A stretch of 64,000 nucleotides of DNA, taken from Cucumis sativus. Taxonomy: Eukaryota; Streptophyta; Magnoliopsida; Cucurbitales; Cucurbitaceae. Positions 11,733 to 29,140 of the stretch are shown in pieces (the stretch's first letter is position 1; each line of letters opens with the position of its first letter). Below the pieces are notes generated by a model. That model was not told the origin of the DNA and did no database searches. It was given only the letters and a program-made list of their open reading frames with translations. The DNA lies in the NCBI RefSeq assembly GCF_000004075.3, contig NC_026661.2:4154001-4218000 (forward strand), in the 5' to 3' direction. A program made the translations under genes and the position numbers.

Positions 11733-11961
11733 TTTCTTTGAAACCAGGCATATAATTTTGCACAATTTCAGCCCTTGTCAATCTGGTTGCTTTATGGACA
11801 CATTTTACTATGCACTCCAATAAGAGCCATGACTCAAACACACTTTTAGCCAAAGCCAAAATCCAACAATAATATATTTGTTTTCCAAGTGTAATATTCT
11901 ATATGTGGTTGCTGTTTTTATAAAAATAGCTCATCAGTACAAGATTCAAATCCTCTATAAA

Positions 11962-12235
11962 TGTGACCAAAGTCCTACATCGGTTAGATAAGGGATAATC
12001 TTAGGTACATAACTAAGACAACTATCTTAATTAGTATGAGGCATTTTGGGATGATACCAAAAGCAAAGCCGGGGTGTTGTTGTTCTAACAAGTGGTATTA
12101 GACTCATTCCTCTAACTTAACCAACTATGCTAGTATGATCATCAGGTGTCGGTCACGATGAGATCTGTGGGAGGATTGGACCTTATGGCAAAGCCATGAG
12201 TGATGAGGTGTGTATACCTATCCAATTTATTTCAG
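11962..12235 (+). mobile_element. TRIM-like LTR fragment with primer-binding site
   Basis: TGTGACC at 11962 to TAACA at 12090 has the TG...CA ends of a small LTR (129 bp). Two bases later comes TGGTATTAGACTC (12093), a tRNA-Met-like primer site. No second LTR is obvious, so this is a truncated miniature retroelement. It is absent at the homologous place near 16540. Confidence 0.5.
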
Positions 12236-12267
12236 ACATTCCTTGATCCGCAAGTTATACCACTTTG

Positions 12268-12355
12268 TCAGTTCTTTTCTGCATTGCTTCCATCGTAGAA
12301 AGATTCGGTTTTATGTGAGGAGTACTCTTCTTGTTTCAGTTTGCTACCGGTAGTA
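12268..12355 (-). pseudogene. Duplicated scrap of the XRCC4 terminal exon
   Basis: Aligns with the end of the XRCC4 last exon at 16628-16715, including the same stop codon and 3' flank (12241-12267 matches 16600-16627). Substitutions change several acidic residues. It shows that the block copied with the OPR genes once reached into XRCC4. Confidence 0.8.
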
Positions 12356-12717
12356 GGTTGGTGTGCAACCTTGATTGTTTATGAAGAATTGGTATTCCTT
12401 ACAATTATGTTCTTTCAAACTTTATTTTTTTCTTTTAATTAAAAGAAAAAAGGAATCATGGAGATAGTCGTAATCTCACCCGCTCCAACTTCAACGTGTC
12501 TTTGTTTGGTGAGGGAAAGCAAAGCGGTTGAAGCAACTTCGAGGTGGCAAATCTCATTCACTCATGAGCAATCCCACCCTATTCGCGCATTCCACCCCCC
12601 GCCGTCATTTGGTTAAATCAAACCAACTTTTGTTCATTCAGCATTCCCTCTCTTCGCTGCTCACTGCTCCATCGTGCAGCTCATTTTGTTCAATATCCAA
12701 CTCAAAGGAACAGTTAA

Positions 12718-14714
<1,997 letters not shown>

Positions 14715-15440
14715 CAATTATCATTTGGAGTGGCTTCATTTAGCTATATGAAATAAGTAGTTGGTGTTCATGTACTTTGGTGATTATGTTTCAATTCCAA
14801 ATATACATCATAATGTCATGGATTTATACGAGTCTCCGACTTTCTGTCACGTTTTGTTTTGTTCCACTGGGTCGAATGGTTGAAGCAAACACATGAACTC
14901 AATGGGCATACAAATTTGAAGCACAAATTAGTGTAAATGTGCTATTTAGGGCCATACGTTTCTGCATGGAAATGTGAGTATAACCGTTCCTGCTATGAGA
15001 GGGCCAGGGCTATGATATGACAGAAAACAAAGTTGCTGCTCAAAACCAGATGGATGTTGTTTTGTTTATGGTCGTTTGTTTTGAGCCAATCTATCCTTAT
15101 TGGCCATGGACATTTGAGCACAATGTATTAAGTGATTGTAAACACTAAACAGTTAATTGTTGTTAATATAGTCGAAGTGCTGTTATGTGTTTGCTAGTGG
15201 TTACAAGGTTGGTTAGTCATGTAAAAACCATTTCTTTACTCTTCCTCAACCTGTATTTATAATGTACTTCTCCAACTTTCATATCAATGAGAAGAACTCT
15301 GATTTATTCAATGATACAATGTTCATCTTGACAAGCACCTTACATAAGCTTTCTACAACTCAAATCCTCTGGTTGCTTATAGTAACCAGCTTTCAAGATA
15401 TTGATTAAGCAACTTTTAGAGGTAGCTCCATCACTTTGTG
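14715..15440. other. 3' flank of OPR copy B (duplicated)
   Basis: No gene. 3' UTR and flank homologous to 6678-7387 behind copy A, including the same GGGCCAGGGCTATGAT word. Confidence 0.55.
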
Positions 15441-16107
15441 CTTGCCAACCAAATAGATGATAATCTAAGAGCAATAGACTCAAATCTCAAGGCAACATAA
15501 TCAGTATGCATTTCGTGGCTGAATTCAAAGCAACCCAACTTGGTGGTTTATATAAATTTTAGTAGCATTGAAGTGATGACAACAAAGCAATTGATTGAGT
15601 TTGCTGGGGGATTAGCAGACAGTGGGAAGCCATTCTTGTGAATTATAAGGCCTCATTTAGTTGTGTGAGATTCAGCCATTTTCCCACATGAAGTTTTCAC
15701 ACAAACCAAAGATAGAAGCTTGATAGCAAGTTGGTGTTGTCAAGAACAAGTGCTGAACCATCCTTCTGCAGGAGGTTTTCTAAACACACAATGGATGGAT
15801 TTCAACTATGGAAAGTGTATGTGTGAGAGTGGTGATGATATCGTGGCCTTTCTTCATCGAGCGACAGTCAAATTTTTGTTATTGTTCCACCGAGCAGGTT
15901 ATTGCAATTGAAATTGATAACGATGAGAAAAGAAATGAAATAGAGGAGCTTGTGAGAGAGCTTATGGATGGAGAAAATGGTAAGGAAATGGAGAAGAATG
16001 TGATGTTGTTAAAGAGTAAAGAAGAAGAAGCATGTAAATTTGATGGTTTTGTTTGTCAACAACTTAACAAACTCATGGCTGAAATTTCTGTTAAAAAACA
16101 AAGGTAG
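15441..16107 (+). pseudogene. UGT85-type glycosyltransferase relic, copy B
   Basis: The less decayed twin of 7388-8040. Three-frame reading gives DDNLRAIDSNL, WLNSKQPNLVVYINFSS, VMTTKQLIEFAGGLADSGKPFL, IIRPHLVV, QTKDRSLIASWCCQEQ, VLNHPSAGGFL, then a frame change, SWPFFIERQSNFCY, NEIEELVRELMDGENGKEME and a C-terminus ending at TAG 16105. A Trp codon in FLWII is now a stop, and the sugar-donor box THCGWNS is broken at about 15785-15815. As in copy A, only the C-terminal half is recognisable, so the gene was truncated before the duplication. Confidence 0.75.
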
Positions 16108-16627
16108 TTTATCTTTACAATAAGTAGCTAAGAAGCACCCACACTTCTAAGATGGCTCAAGTATCTAATACCAACACGTTCCAACTCAATTAGCGTATCA
16201 ATTATTTTATATTGCAAGTTTTGATAAATTTACCACTTTTATTCGACTTAATGGACCATTGGCATATTGAATATCATTCCTTTTACTTTGAAACCAGGTA
16301 TATAATTTTTCACAATTTCAGCCCATCTCAACCTGGTTGCTTTATGGACACATTTTCAAATCCAATCAGCTAATTATTTTTTAAAGTTGAAGTTACTATA
16401 CACTCCAATAAGAGCCATTACTCAAATACACTTTTAGCCAAACCCAAAATCCAGCAATAATATACTTTTTTCAAAAGTGTAGTAATCAGTGTTGTTGCTG
16501 TTTCTATAAACATAGCTCATTAGTACAAGATTCAAATCCTCAATCTCCAAATTTAACATACTATCACATATAACAAATCCAACTTATTTCATGTAACATT
16601 CCTTGATCCGGAAGTTATACCACTTTG
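16108..16627. other. Spacer between UGT85 relic and XRCC4
   Basis: No gene seen. The left part matches 8040-8150 and 8925-8995; the middle (16260-16540) matches 11733-11960. The right end is the XRCC4 3' flank. It contains the site lacking the 0.77-kb insertion. Confidence 0.5.
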
Positions 16628-19600
16628 TCAGTTCTTTTCTGCATCGCTTTCATCGTCGAAAGATTCGGTTTTATCAGAGGAGTACTCTTCTTGTTTCAGT
16701 TTGCTACCAGTAATGGTTTGTCTTGAAAGCTGATCTCTGTACTCTCTAAGCTTTGCCTTCTTTGCGTTCAAGACATTCAGAAACTGGAAGCAATGAAAAA
16801 GACATTTAAAGATTTCAAGTAAGAAACAAGTGGTGCGTTGTGTAAAGACTCCAGGTCGCATCAGTGATTCAAACAACATTTGCAAAGAAGTAGCTACCGG
16901 TCAATTCAAGGCAGGTTTAGGGTTTAGGATTAATATAACTATGTTACAAAGAGAACACAATTATGTGAACAATAATTTTTCTTACCACAAAGACATCATG
17001 TTACACTTTCAAACACGAGAAACAAAATTTTCGAAAGCGTTGATAAAATGAAAATGTACTTATTGCATCATGTTGCACTTTTGAAGCTAAATGTAGCATG
17101 ATTTCTGAAGAAGAGTTAATTCAGAATGGTATCATACTGACTAAGATCACAAAGATGAAAATAGATGGAGTGAAGTTCAAATCATAAGTTCTCAAATTTT
17201 CCGTACCTTTGCATATATTGCAGTTTCAAACTCCACCTTTTCATCACAAATCTTCTCACTCTGAGCTAAACACTTCTCAGATTCCGCCTTCAGCCTCTCA
17301 ACTGATTGATTTTTTCTCACAACCTCTTCCTATTCATACAAAAAATAAAGCAGGCATAAGTTATAAGAAAAGGTTGACAACTGAACATCTTTAAGAAAAA
17401 AATCAAAGGCCATAGTGTGACAGAGAGGAAATCAGAATGACAAAAGTAACACTTCAAATAAAGAATGACTTGGAGTCTCATAGACTTTCAAATCATACTC
17501 TTTCTAATAAATGAATGTACTTTGGTAATTTACATGGTAACTAATGTTTCTGAGACCATATCAGAGCTTGGAAAAGATAAAAAAAACTATCCACATGTTC
17601 AGACAGCAATCACATAATAGAAGCAAACAGAGGGCTGTGATCATTTTTTTACAAGTCATGTGCTCGAGCTATTCAACTTTAGCATCCTTCAATGTAGAAA
17701 AACAATGCTGAAACAAAAACTCCAATCCAATGGACAATGGTCATCAAATAGGAGAGCATCAGTAATTTTCCTTTTCTTGGATAGGGAAACTGTCAATCTT
17801 GTTAATCCATTCATGTAAGTCGATAATAAGCAACTATTAATCATTGAACAATATGCTCAGAAAATTAATGAGAAGTATGGCTAATAGCTGAATAGAAGTA
17901 ACCTTGAGAAAATCTAAAACATTGTAAACACAACAAGGAGGCATAGTATTACGCTCAGCCTTATGTTTGCATCCATAAGAAAGTTCAATATTCCTGCTGT
18001 AGTGGTCTTATTATCAGACGCTGGTTGACACTTCCATCGCCATTCTAACTTCATCCCTTCTTTGTCAAATGTCCAAGAAAGCTGCATAAGAACCAGTACA
18101 AAGTGCCAATCAATATGCTCCAAAGTTAAAATGAAAACCCAAGCTTTAATATTAAGATAACTGAATCCCTCTTCCAAATTCACAATATTCTTGTATCAAA
18201 ACTACCAAGTTCACCCAAAGAGACTGTTGATTAAAATCAAGGGATAGTTGCAAATTTAGCAATTAGATTCAAAATAATTAAGTATATAGCAACATTTTAA
18301 AAAATTTGCAAATATAGCATAATTTGTCAAATTCTATCAATGATACAAGTCTATCACCGATAGATCATATTGTAAATATTGGTATATCACTGATAGACCA
18401 TATGAGTCTATCAGTGATACAAGTCTATCAGCGATAGTTTTGCTATAATTGCAATTTTTTTTAAATGCTGCTATATCCTTAATTATTATTCCTTAAATTG
18501 TCATCCATTACAATTATCCTAAAATCAAATTCTTAAATTTAAACTAGACTCAAAAGTTTTAACCAAGCTCAACCTGGTGACATAGAGTATTGACAAACTA
18601 CACTTTTCACCCCTTAACTACAAAGTGTTGTCTATTTGGTATATGAGATTTCGAGACCAACAACTCACCCAAATAGATTGATGATTATAATTGAATTCCT
18701 ATATTTATAGTAGATTTAAAATTTTCAACCAAGCTTAACCTGATACAATAGCAGACTAGACAAACTACACTTTTGGATCCTAAAATATGAAGTTAGTATC
18801 TATTTGGTCCATGAGATTTCACAATAAACACTTTAATCATGCATAAGAAAGGCATTGGCGAGCAACTGAAAGATTCACCATAGGAGAAAATAACGTGGAA
18901 AGAGAGTAATTTTAGTCATAAAAATATATATTTAAATTAAAATATCTCCCCATATTAGAAAATGTTGTTTATAATTTAACCGCCACATTATCTTAACATT
19001 AGTTATTAATGGTCAAAGATGTTCACGGGCCATGTCAATCCATTTCCTAAACATAAGGGTCTAAAGTGTCCTTTAGAAACCCCCAAATAGACACCAAACC
19101 AACTGAGCAACCAATAGTGTACTTTATTCTTGTATATGTTTAGTTGATCCTTTTGGTGCAAGTGCCTCAGCACATAGCACACATGTCATTTCACTTCATC
19201 TTAAAGGTACTCACTTGTTAGTTTCCCATCTTAAAGAAATAAGAAGAGAACATCAAACTCTTTTAAGAATCTCTCGAAAATGTCTTTATTCTCCAATTTT
19301 ATGCTTCATAAACGAAAGTTCTTCCCTTTTCTTAGGCCTCGCATATAAACTTATGAAGGTTGTTTTGAAACTACATTTTTTCTAAATATTGGTTTTTTCA
19401 ATACTCCATTACCACATTGCTATTAACTCACTAGTAGACCTGGAAGCTAAAACTATTCAGCCAGAATCCAGATTTCCATTCAATTTACTCTTTAACAATA
19501 AAGGCATTCAAAGAGGCGAATTAAAAATCAAAATGTGAGCCGATCGTCTGTTTCCTAGTACCTATACAACGAACAATGCCCAAAAAAAGATTCTATTGCC

Positions 19601-20079
19601 TTATCAGTATCGACTAAGGGAGCAAAAAAAAACCAAATAAGAACACGAAATGGAGTAAGCACAAACCCTCTTGTACCCATTTCCAGCATCGGCAAAGTCA
19701 TAGATCGAACCAGGCTGTTGAAACCCTAAATAGCGCTCTGCCAATGCCACATAGTCCGAGGGTTCTTGGTCCCATTGTGCAGCGCGCAACCGAACCTCGT
19801 CCTCCGTCGCTGTCGCAGGCAAAACGAGGTGATAACAAAAAGAAAATACGAGAACAAAGTCGAAAGAAGAGCGGAATAGAAGAGAAACTAAACAAAGTTA
19901 AATTGAGTGGAAGTTTCAGGAACGGAACCATGGCACGTCCAAGCGTGGAAGCCGTCGGTGATGGAGAGATCGAAGCGGAGATGATTCCAAGTGCCTTTGA
20001 CGAAGATGGAGCTTCTTTCGTTCGGCTGGGCGTTGGTTGGAACTTCAAGCTTCAGGCATGTGTGCCTGATTGCGTCCAT
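16628..20079 (-). CDS. XRCC4: XRCC4, DNA double-strand-break repair scaffold
   Basis: Minus-strand exons 20079-19929, 19809-19667, 18081-17953, 17329-17207 and 16783-16628 join in frame to 233 residues. XRCC4 is a nuclear dimer that binds and stabilises DNA ligase IV in non-homologous end joining. The head opens RHTCLKLEV and FVKGTW and contains RAAQWDQ, LAERYLGFQQPGS, the SWTFDKEG.KLEWRWKC signature and LMDANIRLS. Exons 4-5 form the long coiled coil (EEVVRKNQSVERLKAESEKCL ... LNVLNAKKAKLREYRDQL). The tail is acidic and Ser-rich (YSSDKTESFDDESDAEKN). It is shorter than the roughly 260 residues I recall for Arabidopsis because the Lys/Arg-rich end is missing; a further 3' exon cannot be excluded. 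An in-frame ATG at 20106 is a possible alternative start. Intron 2 (19666-18082) holds a MITE. Confidence 0.9.
18255..18505. mobile_element. Palindromic MITE in XRCC4 intron 2
   Basis: Long imperfect inverted ends (left TTAAGTATATAGCAACATTTT, right read in reverse TTAAGGATATAGCAGCATTT) flank a centre of TCTATCAGTGATAGA-type palindromes. The whole could fold into one hairpin. Related shorter copies lie at 45515-45680, 55630-55760 and 63190-63310. Confidence 0.6.
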
Positions 20080-20913
20080 GGAGCTGTTTTGACTTCGCGC
20101 CTTCAAAATGGAGCTTCCGACTGTTCCTATGGCGCGTTAAATTATTATATGTTTTTTAAGAAGTTGTCCTCGTAAATCAACAATACTCTTCAACGCTATT
20201 ATTAATTTATTTCTTAACATACAAAAATGGTTTTTTAAAAATATATCAAACACAAAATATTTACAATATAGAACAATTTTGAAAAATTTTAAAAAGATTC
20301 TAACCAAACCAATATCTAACTATTTTTTTAATAATGAAAAAAAGTTTTTTTAAAAAATAATAATAAAAAAAAAGTTTTATAAAAAGTAATAAAAATTTTA
20401 AAGTTACTATTTTGTAATATATTTATAAAAATTATTAAATTACTATTTTGTAATATATAATTTAGAGTATAAATTAAAGTTTTTGTTTCTATCGTTGGAA
20501 TAAATTATAATTTAGACCCATTAGAATTTAAAATATAAATCATATAGACTAATTAGGATAGATTAGACTAAATTCTAAAATTAGGTTCTTATAATTTTCG
20601 GAAATTAGAAAACAGTTCTTAGAAACAAATGTTGAATCACAAAATTAGAAAACATCTATTGGATCGTTTGTCATTCACTAAACTCTTAAAATTTTGTGAT
20701 GAAAACGTAAAACAGAATCTGAATTTTGAATTTGGGAACGAAAGATGTCAAGTGGCTTAATTATATAAAATACCAATCACTGCTTTATTTTGCTGCGTTC
20801 ATGACTAACACTCAATGGAGCTCGATTTCCAGCTGTTCATCTAAAACTACATACCGATTTTCGATCTTATTTCTTGAAGAAAATTTAAAAGAATAGTATT
20901 GCAGCTACGAGCA
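20080..20913. other. Intergenic region between XRCC4 and nitronate monooxygenase
   Basis: Contains the XRCC4 promoter side and the 3' end of the next minus-strand gene. It is very AT-rich (20200-20500), with no recognisable gene or element. Confidence 0.5.
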
Positions 20914-23900
20914 TCAATCTTTATGAACAAAACTACTAAGATGTGTTCGGATCAAATGTTGAGCACCTTCCACCAGCCTCCTTACCACTTCTCCCGCTGG
21001 TAGAATCTCCTTGATCAGTCCTACTCCTTGCCCTGCATACATTGCCATGCTCTCAATGTCACCTTTTGTCGTTGCATTTGGCACAGTACCCGCAAAGCGC
21101 CGTATATCTATGTCCTGTACCAAGAACGAAGGATTGATTTAGATTAGAGCAGAGCAGAACAGAACACCCTCAACCTAAATATTTGATCTTGTAATGATCC
21201 AGCATACAAACTAATTGCAGAATTTGTTCTCAAGCATGTTCACATGTTTAAGTAGAAAAGAGATAAAGGAGGAGCTCACCAAGCCGTTAATTGTTGAGCG
21301 CCCGATGACAGGCTGGTTGCTTTCATTTTCATTGGCAGGAAGTGACTTCCAATCATCGTAAAAGGGAGTCTGTAGAACACGCTGTGGGGCACCAGGCCAT
21401 CTTGCACGGCCGAAAATGTTTGTATAATCGGTTGCTTCCAGTTCCACCAACTTCCTCTTGTATGTAGGGTGAGCATTGCTTTCTTCAGTAGCAACAAATC
21501 TGCAATATTCCATTTAACTCGCATATTATGACCATGCAAAAGATCAACAGTTGCATTACCTAAAATTTATGAGATTTGTTTCGTTCCAATTACAATAATA
21601 CAATAAAAATAACGGCAACTTTTGGATTACACCAAAGAAAGACAGATTTTCTGCCTCTGAACTATTTAGTAGATGGATTGTGATATGGCCACTCAACCTT
21701 AAACCTTCCTCCAACACCATTCTCATGGCTATATTTTCATGGTGTAGATGATCGAATATTAGACACATGTTTAAGAATCCACGTCATGGACCAATAATGA
21801 AGTTTCTGGACTGGCATTATTATCATACTTGTATATTGACTCTGAACCAAACCTGACTGAAAAGTGGGAACGTTCTACTTTAATGCTGGAAATTATTTCA
21901 AATTGAGCGATATTTTGTAGCATGGATCTACCAGCTTTTCTAAGTAAGTTTTCTAAGTTGTGAATGATCACGGTTGAGGTTTTCTAACCTAGTTCCAAGG
22001 CAGACACCACGAGCGCCAAGGGCCAGGGCAGCAACATAACCTCGGGAATCTGAAATACTGCCAGCCGCAATTACAGGTATATCTTTATCCCCAACAATTT
22101 CAACTACTCTTGGTAAGATGGAAATCAAACCTTCCTGCAAAAAACCAAGTCAATTTTCTGTAGATGATTTCAATCTTTTCCGATAATGAAATAGATATAT
22201 ATTTGAGATAAGTTATGATATAGTTGGAATACAAATGTGAAGAAAGATGAAGAATATGACTAATGAAACATGAACCAAAGTAATATCACTTACTGGGCGC
22301 AGCAAATAAAAAACCAGAGTTTGAAATTTAAAGAAGAAAAGTAGGCATTACATAAAGCATATACGCATGCATGATAGTGAAAAAGGAAGACTGCTCAAAC
22401 ACTTATATGATAAAGATCAATTTCTTAAATTCTGCTTCTCTCCAAAGGTGATTTTCAAACTGAATACATGCTTCTAACGTAAACATTGTCTCAACAAAAC
22501 CGAAGTTGAATATTCTTCAAAAGGTGAAGTTGGAGCAGGGTAAGTATGTGGGTACCTGAACTAAAACAACAGCCTCTTAATAAATTGACAAACAGATGTT
22601 TGATGAATTAGCTTCCTAATCTAAGTCAACTTATCTTCCTTGTTAATTTATTTCCTTTCCAGTAATTTAGAGAATATTTTACTAAGGAGAAGAACCGGAC
22701 AAAAACAGCCTCCAAGTGATTAAGTGGATGGGAAAAAATCTATAATGGAAGAAGTCTGGAAAGTTGGAAACAAATACAATGGCATCATGAATTAATGAAA
22801 TTAATGGGAAAGAAGATCTATACTTGACCAATAACATGCCCTCCTGCTTCCCGACCTTGCACAATGATTGCATCAACGCCAACATCAACTGCTTTACTTG
22901 CTTCTTCAACACTCCCAACCTGCAAAAGTTTTTTTTAAGTGTAACATGCCACAATATGAGTAGAAAACCAATAATGAGAATAACCTATCAGACTTGATTT
23001 GATCCTTAGGAAATGGATTGTTAACATGATTTGCAAGAGAATACTCACTTGTGGAATAATTTTCACCCCAGCAGAATGAACTTGATCCACAAGATCCTTC
23101 GAACATTCTCCCCAGTAAACTTGCACAACAGCTACTTTCTCGTCTAGTATGGCCTTTAGATTTTGCTCGTGAGGAAATGCTAAAATGACACCTATTCCAA
23201 ATGGTTTATCCGTTAAAGCTCGGGTTTTCCTTATCAATTCTCGTACATAATCAGGTGACTCCTGTTACACATAAAACTTTTAAGCGTATCCTAGGTGACT
23301 CCTGTTACACATAAAACTTTTAAGCGTATCCTCCTTGCTACTCAATTAGAGTGGAGAACAGGAACGATGTAAATAAACAGTTGAGATAAATGGGAAGATA
23401 TACACCTTTTGACTTTCTCTAATCAAAAGACTGTTTGATAATCAGTTTACTGTGTCTTGTCAATTTAAGAATATAACTCTGTTCAGCCCTTAATTCATGC
23501 CTATAAATAATTTTGAGATGATAGCAAGGTTCAGAAAGCAAAAACATGTAATTCTCAAAACAAAATTGATTGATTGGTCAAATTTTGACAAAAAACTCAA
23601 AACCATTGCAGAAAATATAAACTAAAGCTAAATACTGCATATACAAGCTCTTAGACAAAAAAAAAAGACAAGATAGTTATAAAATTTTACAACTAATTTC
23701 CTAACTAATAGAAGAACAAATGAAGGAATAAAATAGCTGTAAGAAGCTTGCATCACCTATCAATCCTAAACAATAATTTTAATTATATCCATACATCCGC
23801 ACTTGTGAGCACAAAAAATGGAAATCAATATTAATAGATAGAAATGAGAAAGTTAAATCACCAATTTACAGAAAGGGTTATGGTACATTTAATTATATCC

Positions 23901-24453
23901 ATAGTTTTAACAAAATTCTTTACATTCATATCATATACAAACTGTTCATATCAGATTGACAAGATCAATGATCCAACTCTTCATTGACATTATCAATTCC
24001 CCTGACTAAGTCCCCAGTTAAACCCAACACTCCTCCATAATTCCATAACCAATCATCACCAAAATCGTCCGAATTCCCACAAAACCATGCAACAAGCAGT
24101 TGCAAAAACTAAAACGCCAAACATTCAAATCGATCAAGAATTAAAAGTTTTAAAATCCGCATACGTATGATCAAACAATCAATCAACAAAAGAAGAAGAA
24201 ACTCCGTATCGACTCACGTATCGCACATCACAGATACTTCTCCACAACACATTACATTCATTTCCAAGATGGGTAAAGGAAAAAAAAAACAAGAAAAAAA
24301 GAATAAACAGTGAAGTACCCAATCGGGGGCTCGGAGAAGACCAAGTCCACCGGCATTGGCAACGGCAGCAACGAGCTCGGGACCGGAGATATCAGGTCCA
24401 AGCGGAGCCTGAACTATGCCATATTGAAAACCAAGTAAGCCCCCAAAACCCAT
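20914..24453 (-). CDS. Nitronate monooxygenase / 2-nitropropane dioxygenase-like FMN protein
   Basis: Minus-strand exons 24453-24319, 23261-23049, 22919-22824, 22134-21989, 21499-21280 and 21114-20914 join in frame to 336 residues. Family members are FMN-dependent TIM-barrel enzymes that oxidise alkyl nitronates; the natural substrate in plants is not known to me. Landmarks: N-terminal YGIVQAPLGPDISGPELVAAVANAGGLGLLRAP, GIGVILAFPHEQ, VQVYWGECS, the diagnostic QGREAGGHVIGQ with the family's catalytic His at about 144, and the FMN-phosphate loop IPVIAAGSISDSRGYVAALALGARGVCLGTR. No transit peptide is evident. A perfect 40-bp tandem duplication covers the exon 2 acceptor. The start at 24453 gives a protein beginning MGFGG; upstream in-frame codons lack family similarity. 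Confidence 0.88.
23253..23332. repeat. Perfect 40-bp tandem duplication over a splice acceptor
   Basis: 23253-23292 is repeated exactly at 23293-23332. Each copy contains the minus-strand acceptor ...TAACAG/GAGTCACCT of exon 2 of the nitronate monooxygenase gene, so two identical acceptors stand 40 bases apart. Use of the distal one (23301) would add 40 bases and shift the frame. Confidence 0.95.
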
Positions 24454-26228
24454 CTGAATCTGTGTCTTGAGTGGGCAATAATGGGTTGGTAGAGAGAAGA
24501 GTAAAGAATTTGAATATATGGGAAGGGAAGGGAAGTAGCAGTGGAAGCCATGGGAGGCGGCTTTGAAGATTACGTGAGAGCTGCCCGATTCAACGCGTAA
24601 GCAGTTACGCCGCATACTTCACTATAATGTGTCGAGTCATTGCAAAACGACGACGTAGTGGAGGGAGGACGTGTACAATTTTTCTTTTTCTTTGAGTTTG
24701 TTTTTTTGTTTCTTTGTTGGTTTGAATGATGGTTTTGTTATTATTATGTTCTTAATTATTTTAGTGGGAAATAAATAAAGATCAATGTGTTGTGAATCAA
24801 TGAATATGAATCGTTGCTTGTGAGTTAGGTGGAGATTTGTATTAAATAAATAGCTTTCTTTCAAGTTTGTTTTTGAATTCTTTTATCAATTATTAATTAT
24901 TTGGTGATTTTGATTTTGTTTAAGTTTAATTGGAGTGGTTTTGTGTAATTGAATATTGAAGATATTCGGTGAAAGATTCTCGTAAATGATTGAACGGATG
25001 AAATTGATGAAGACATTAATAATATTTGAAGTTTTACTCTATTTTATAAATATTTTAATTTGTTATGTTAGGTTTGAAAATGCATCGAATTTACATTGTT
25101 TTTATGTTTTCTTTTATTTTTCTCATTAGCCCTTGACTTGTAAGGTTTACGTGCTTACTTCGTTGCTTAATGACCTTTGCAATTGCTCAAGAGCAATAAT
25201 GATTAAGTTTAAAATATTAAAGTTATATGATGGAAACTTTTTCTCCTAAAAAGTGGTGATAATTGTGAGAGTAAGCTTCAATTATGTATTAGATTAATAT
25301 CTATGTTTGGATAGTGGATCCTATTTTATTGCCTTTGTTGTTATTCTTTGTTATGAAATCACAATGAAATATGGAGCTCATTCAATCAACAAATATGCAA
25401 TTTAATTGTATGTTAAAAGTAATCAAATCTGCAATTTAATTGTTTGTTAAAAGTAATCAATTTGATTGTATTCGAAAATCATGCGAGATCTACTAGAAAA
25501 TATTGTTAAGTTAGTGTTACAATGGAAGAATTTTACCAACAACGGTAAAAAGACAATGTGAAGTAAACAACTTCAAAATAATTAAATTAAATGTGCAAAA
25601 TATCTAAATAAACATGATTAAAATAATTAAATTAAAAAGACAATGTGGAGTAAACAACTCCAAAATAATTAAATTAAATGTGCAAAATATCTAAATAAAC
25701 ATGATTTAAAAAGAAGTGTGTGTGATTGAGATCCATTATAATTGATCCATCAATGAAATTTCATTAGGATTACACCGATGTTGGTTAAAGATCGATAAAT
25801 AAAGCCCAAGTATAACATTCATACAAAAGTACCTAATAATTTTCCATAACAAATATTCTAAAAGCATGTCACTATCATCGGTTGTAGGATGACTACAAAT
25901 TTTGTCTTCAATGCTCTTAAAGTCGATAGCAAAATTAGTAGTGATAGTTCAAATTGTTACCTCTCAAAAAGACTTTTATTATTGCTATTATAAAAACCAT
26001 AGTAACATAACATTACATAAAGTTATTTTCACCACATCTCTACTCCATTTTATGTTTCACACAACACCCTTTTAAGTCTTTCAGCTCAACATACCAATCC
26101 TGGGTGGTGTTATACAACCCAAAGTGTGTAAAACTCCAAACGTGTTTTAGCTTTTTATACATCGACCCAAAACAGCATATCGAAGCACGTCGTAGGTACA
26201 AAAGGTGACTTACCAGGGATTTCTGTAG
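24454..26228. other. Intergenic region between nitronate monooxygenase and DAHP synthase
   Basis: No gene seen. It holds the upstream region of the nitronate monooxygenase gene and the 3' flank of DAHP synthase. There is a tandem duplication at 25547-25714, and at about 25715-25775 a stretch (ATAATTGATCCATCAATG) shared with the Tourist-type element at 52174-52632. Confidence 0.5.
25547..25714. repeat. Tandem duplication, 87-bp period
   Basis: 25547-25633 and 25634-25714 are near-identical (AAAAAGACAATGTG...AACATGATT), differing by a few bases and a short tail. The duplication is local and non-coding. Confidence 0.85.

Positions 26229-29140
<2,912 letters not shown>

Noticed and set aside
19744..20175. 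143-codon plus-strand frame over XRCC4 exons 1-2
   Set aside because: Antisense shadow; the minus strand here encodes recognisable XRCC4 with correct splice phases.
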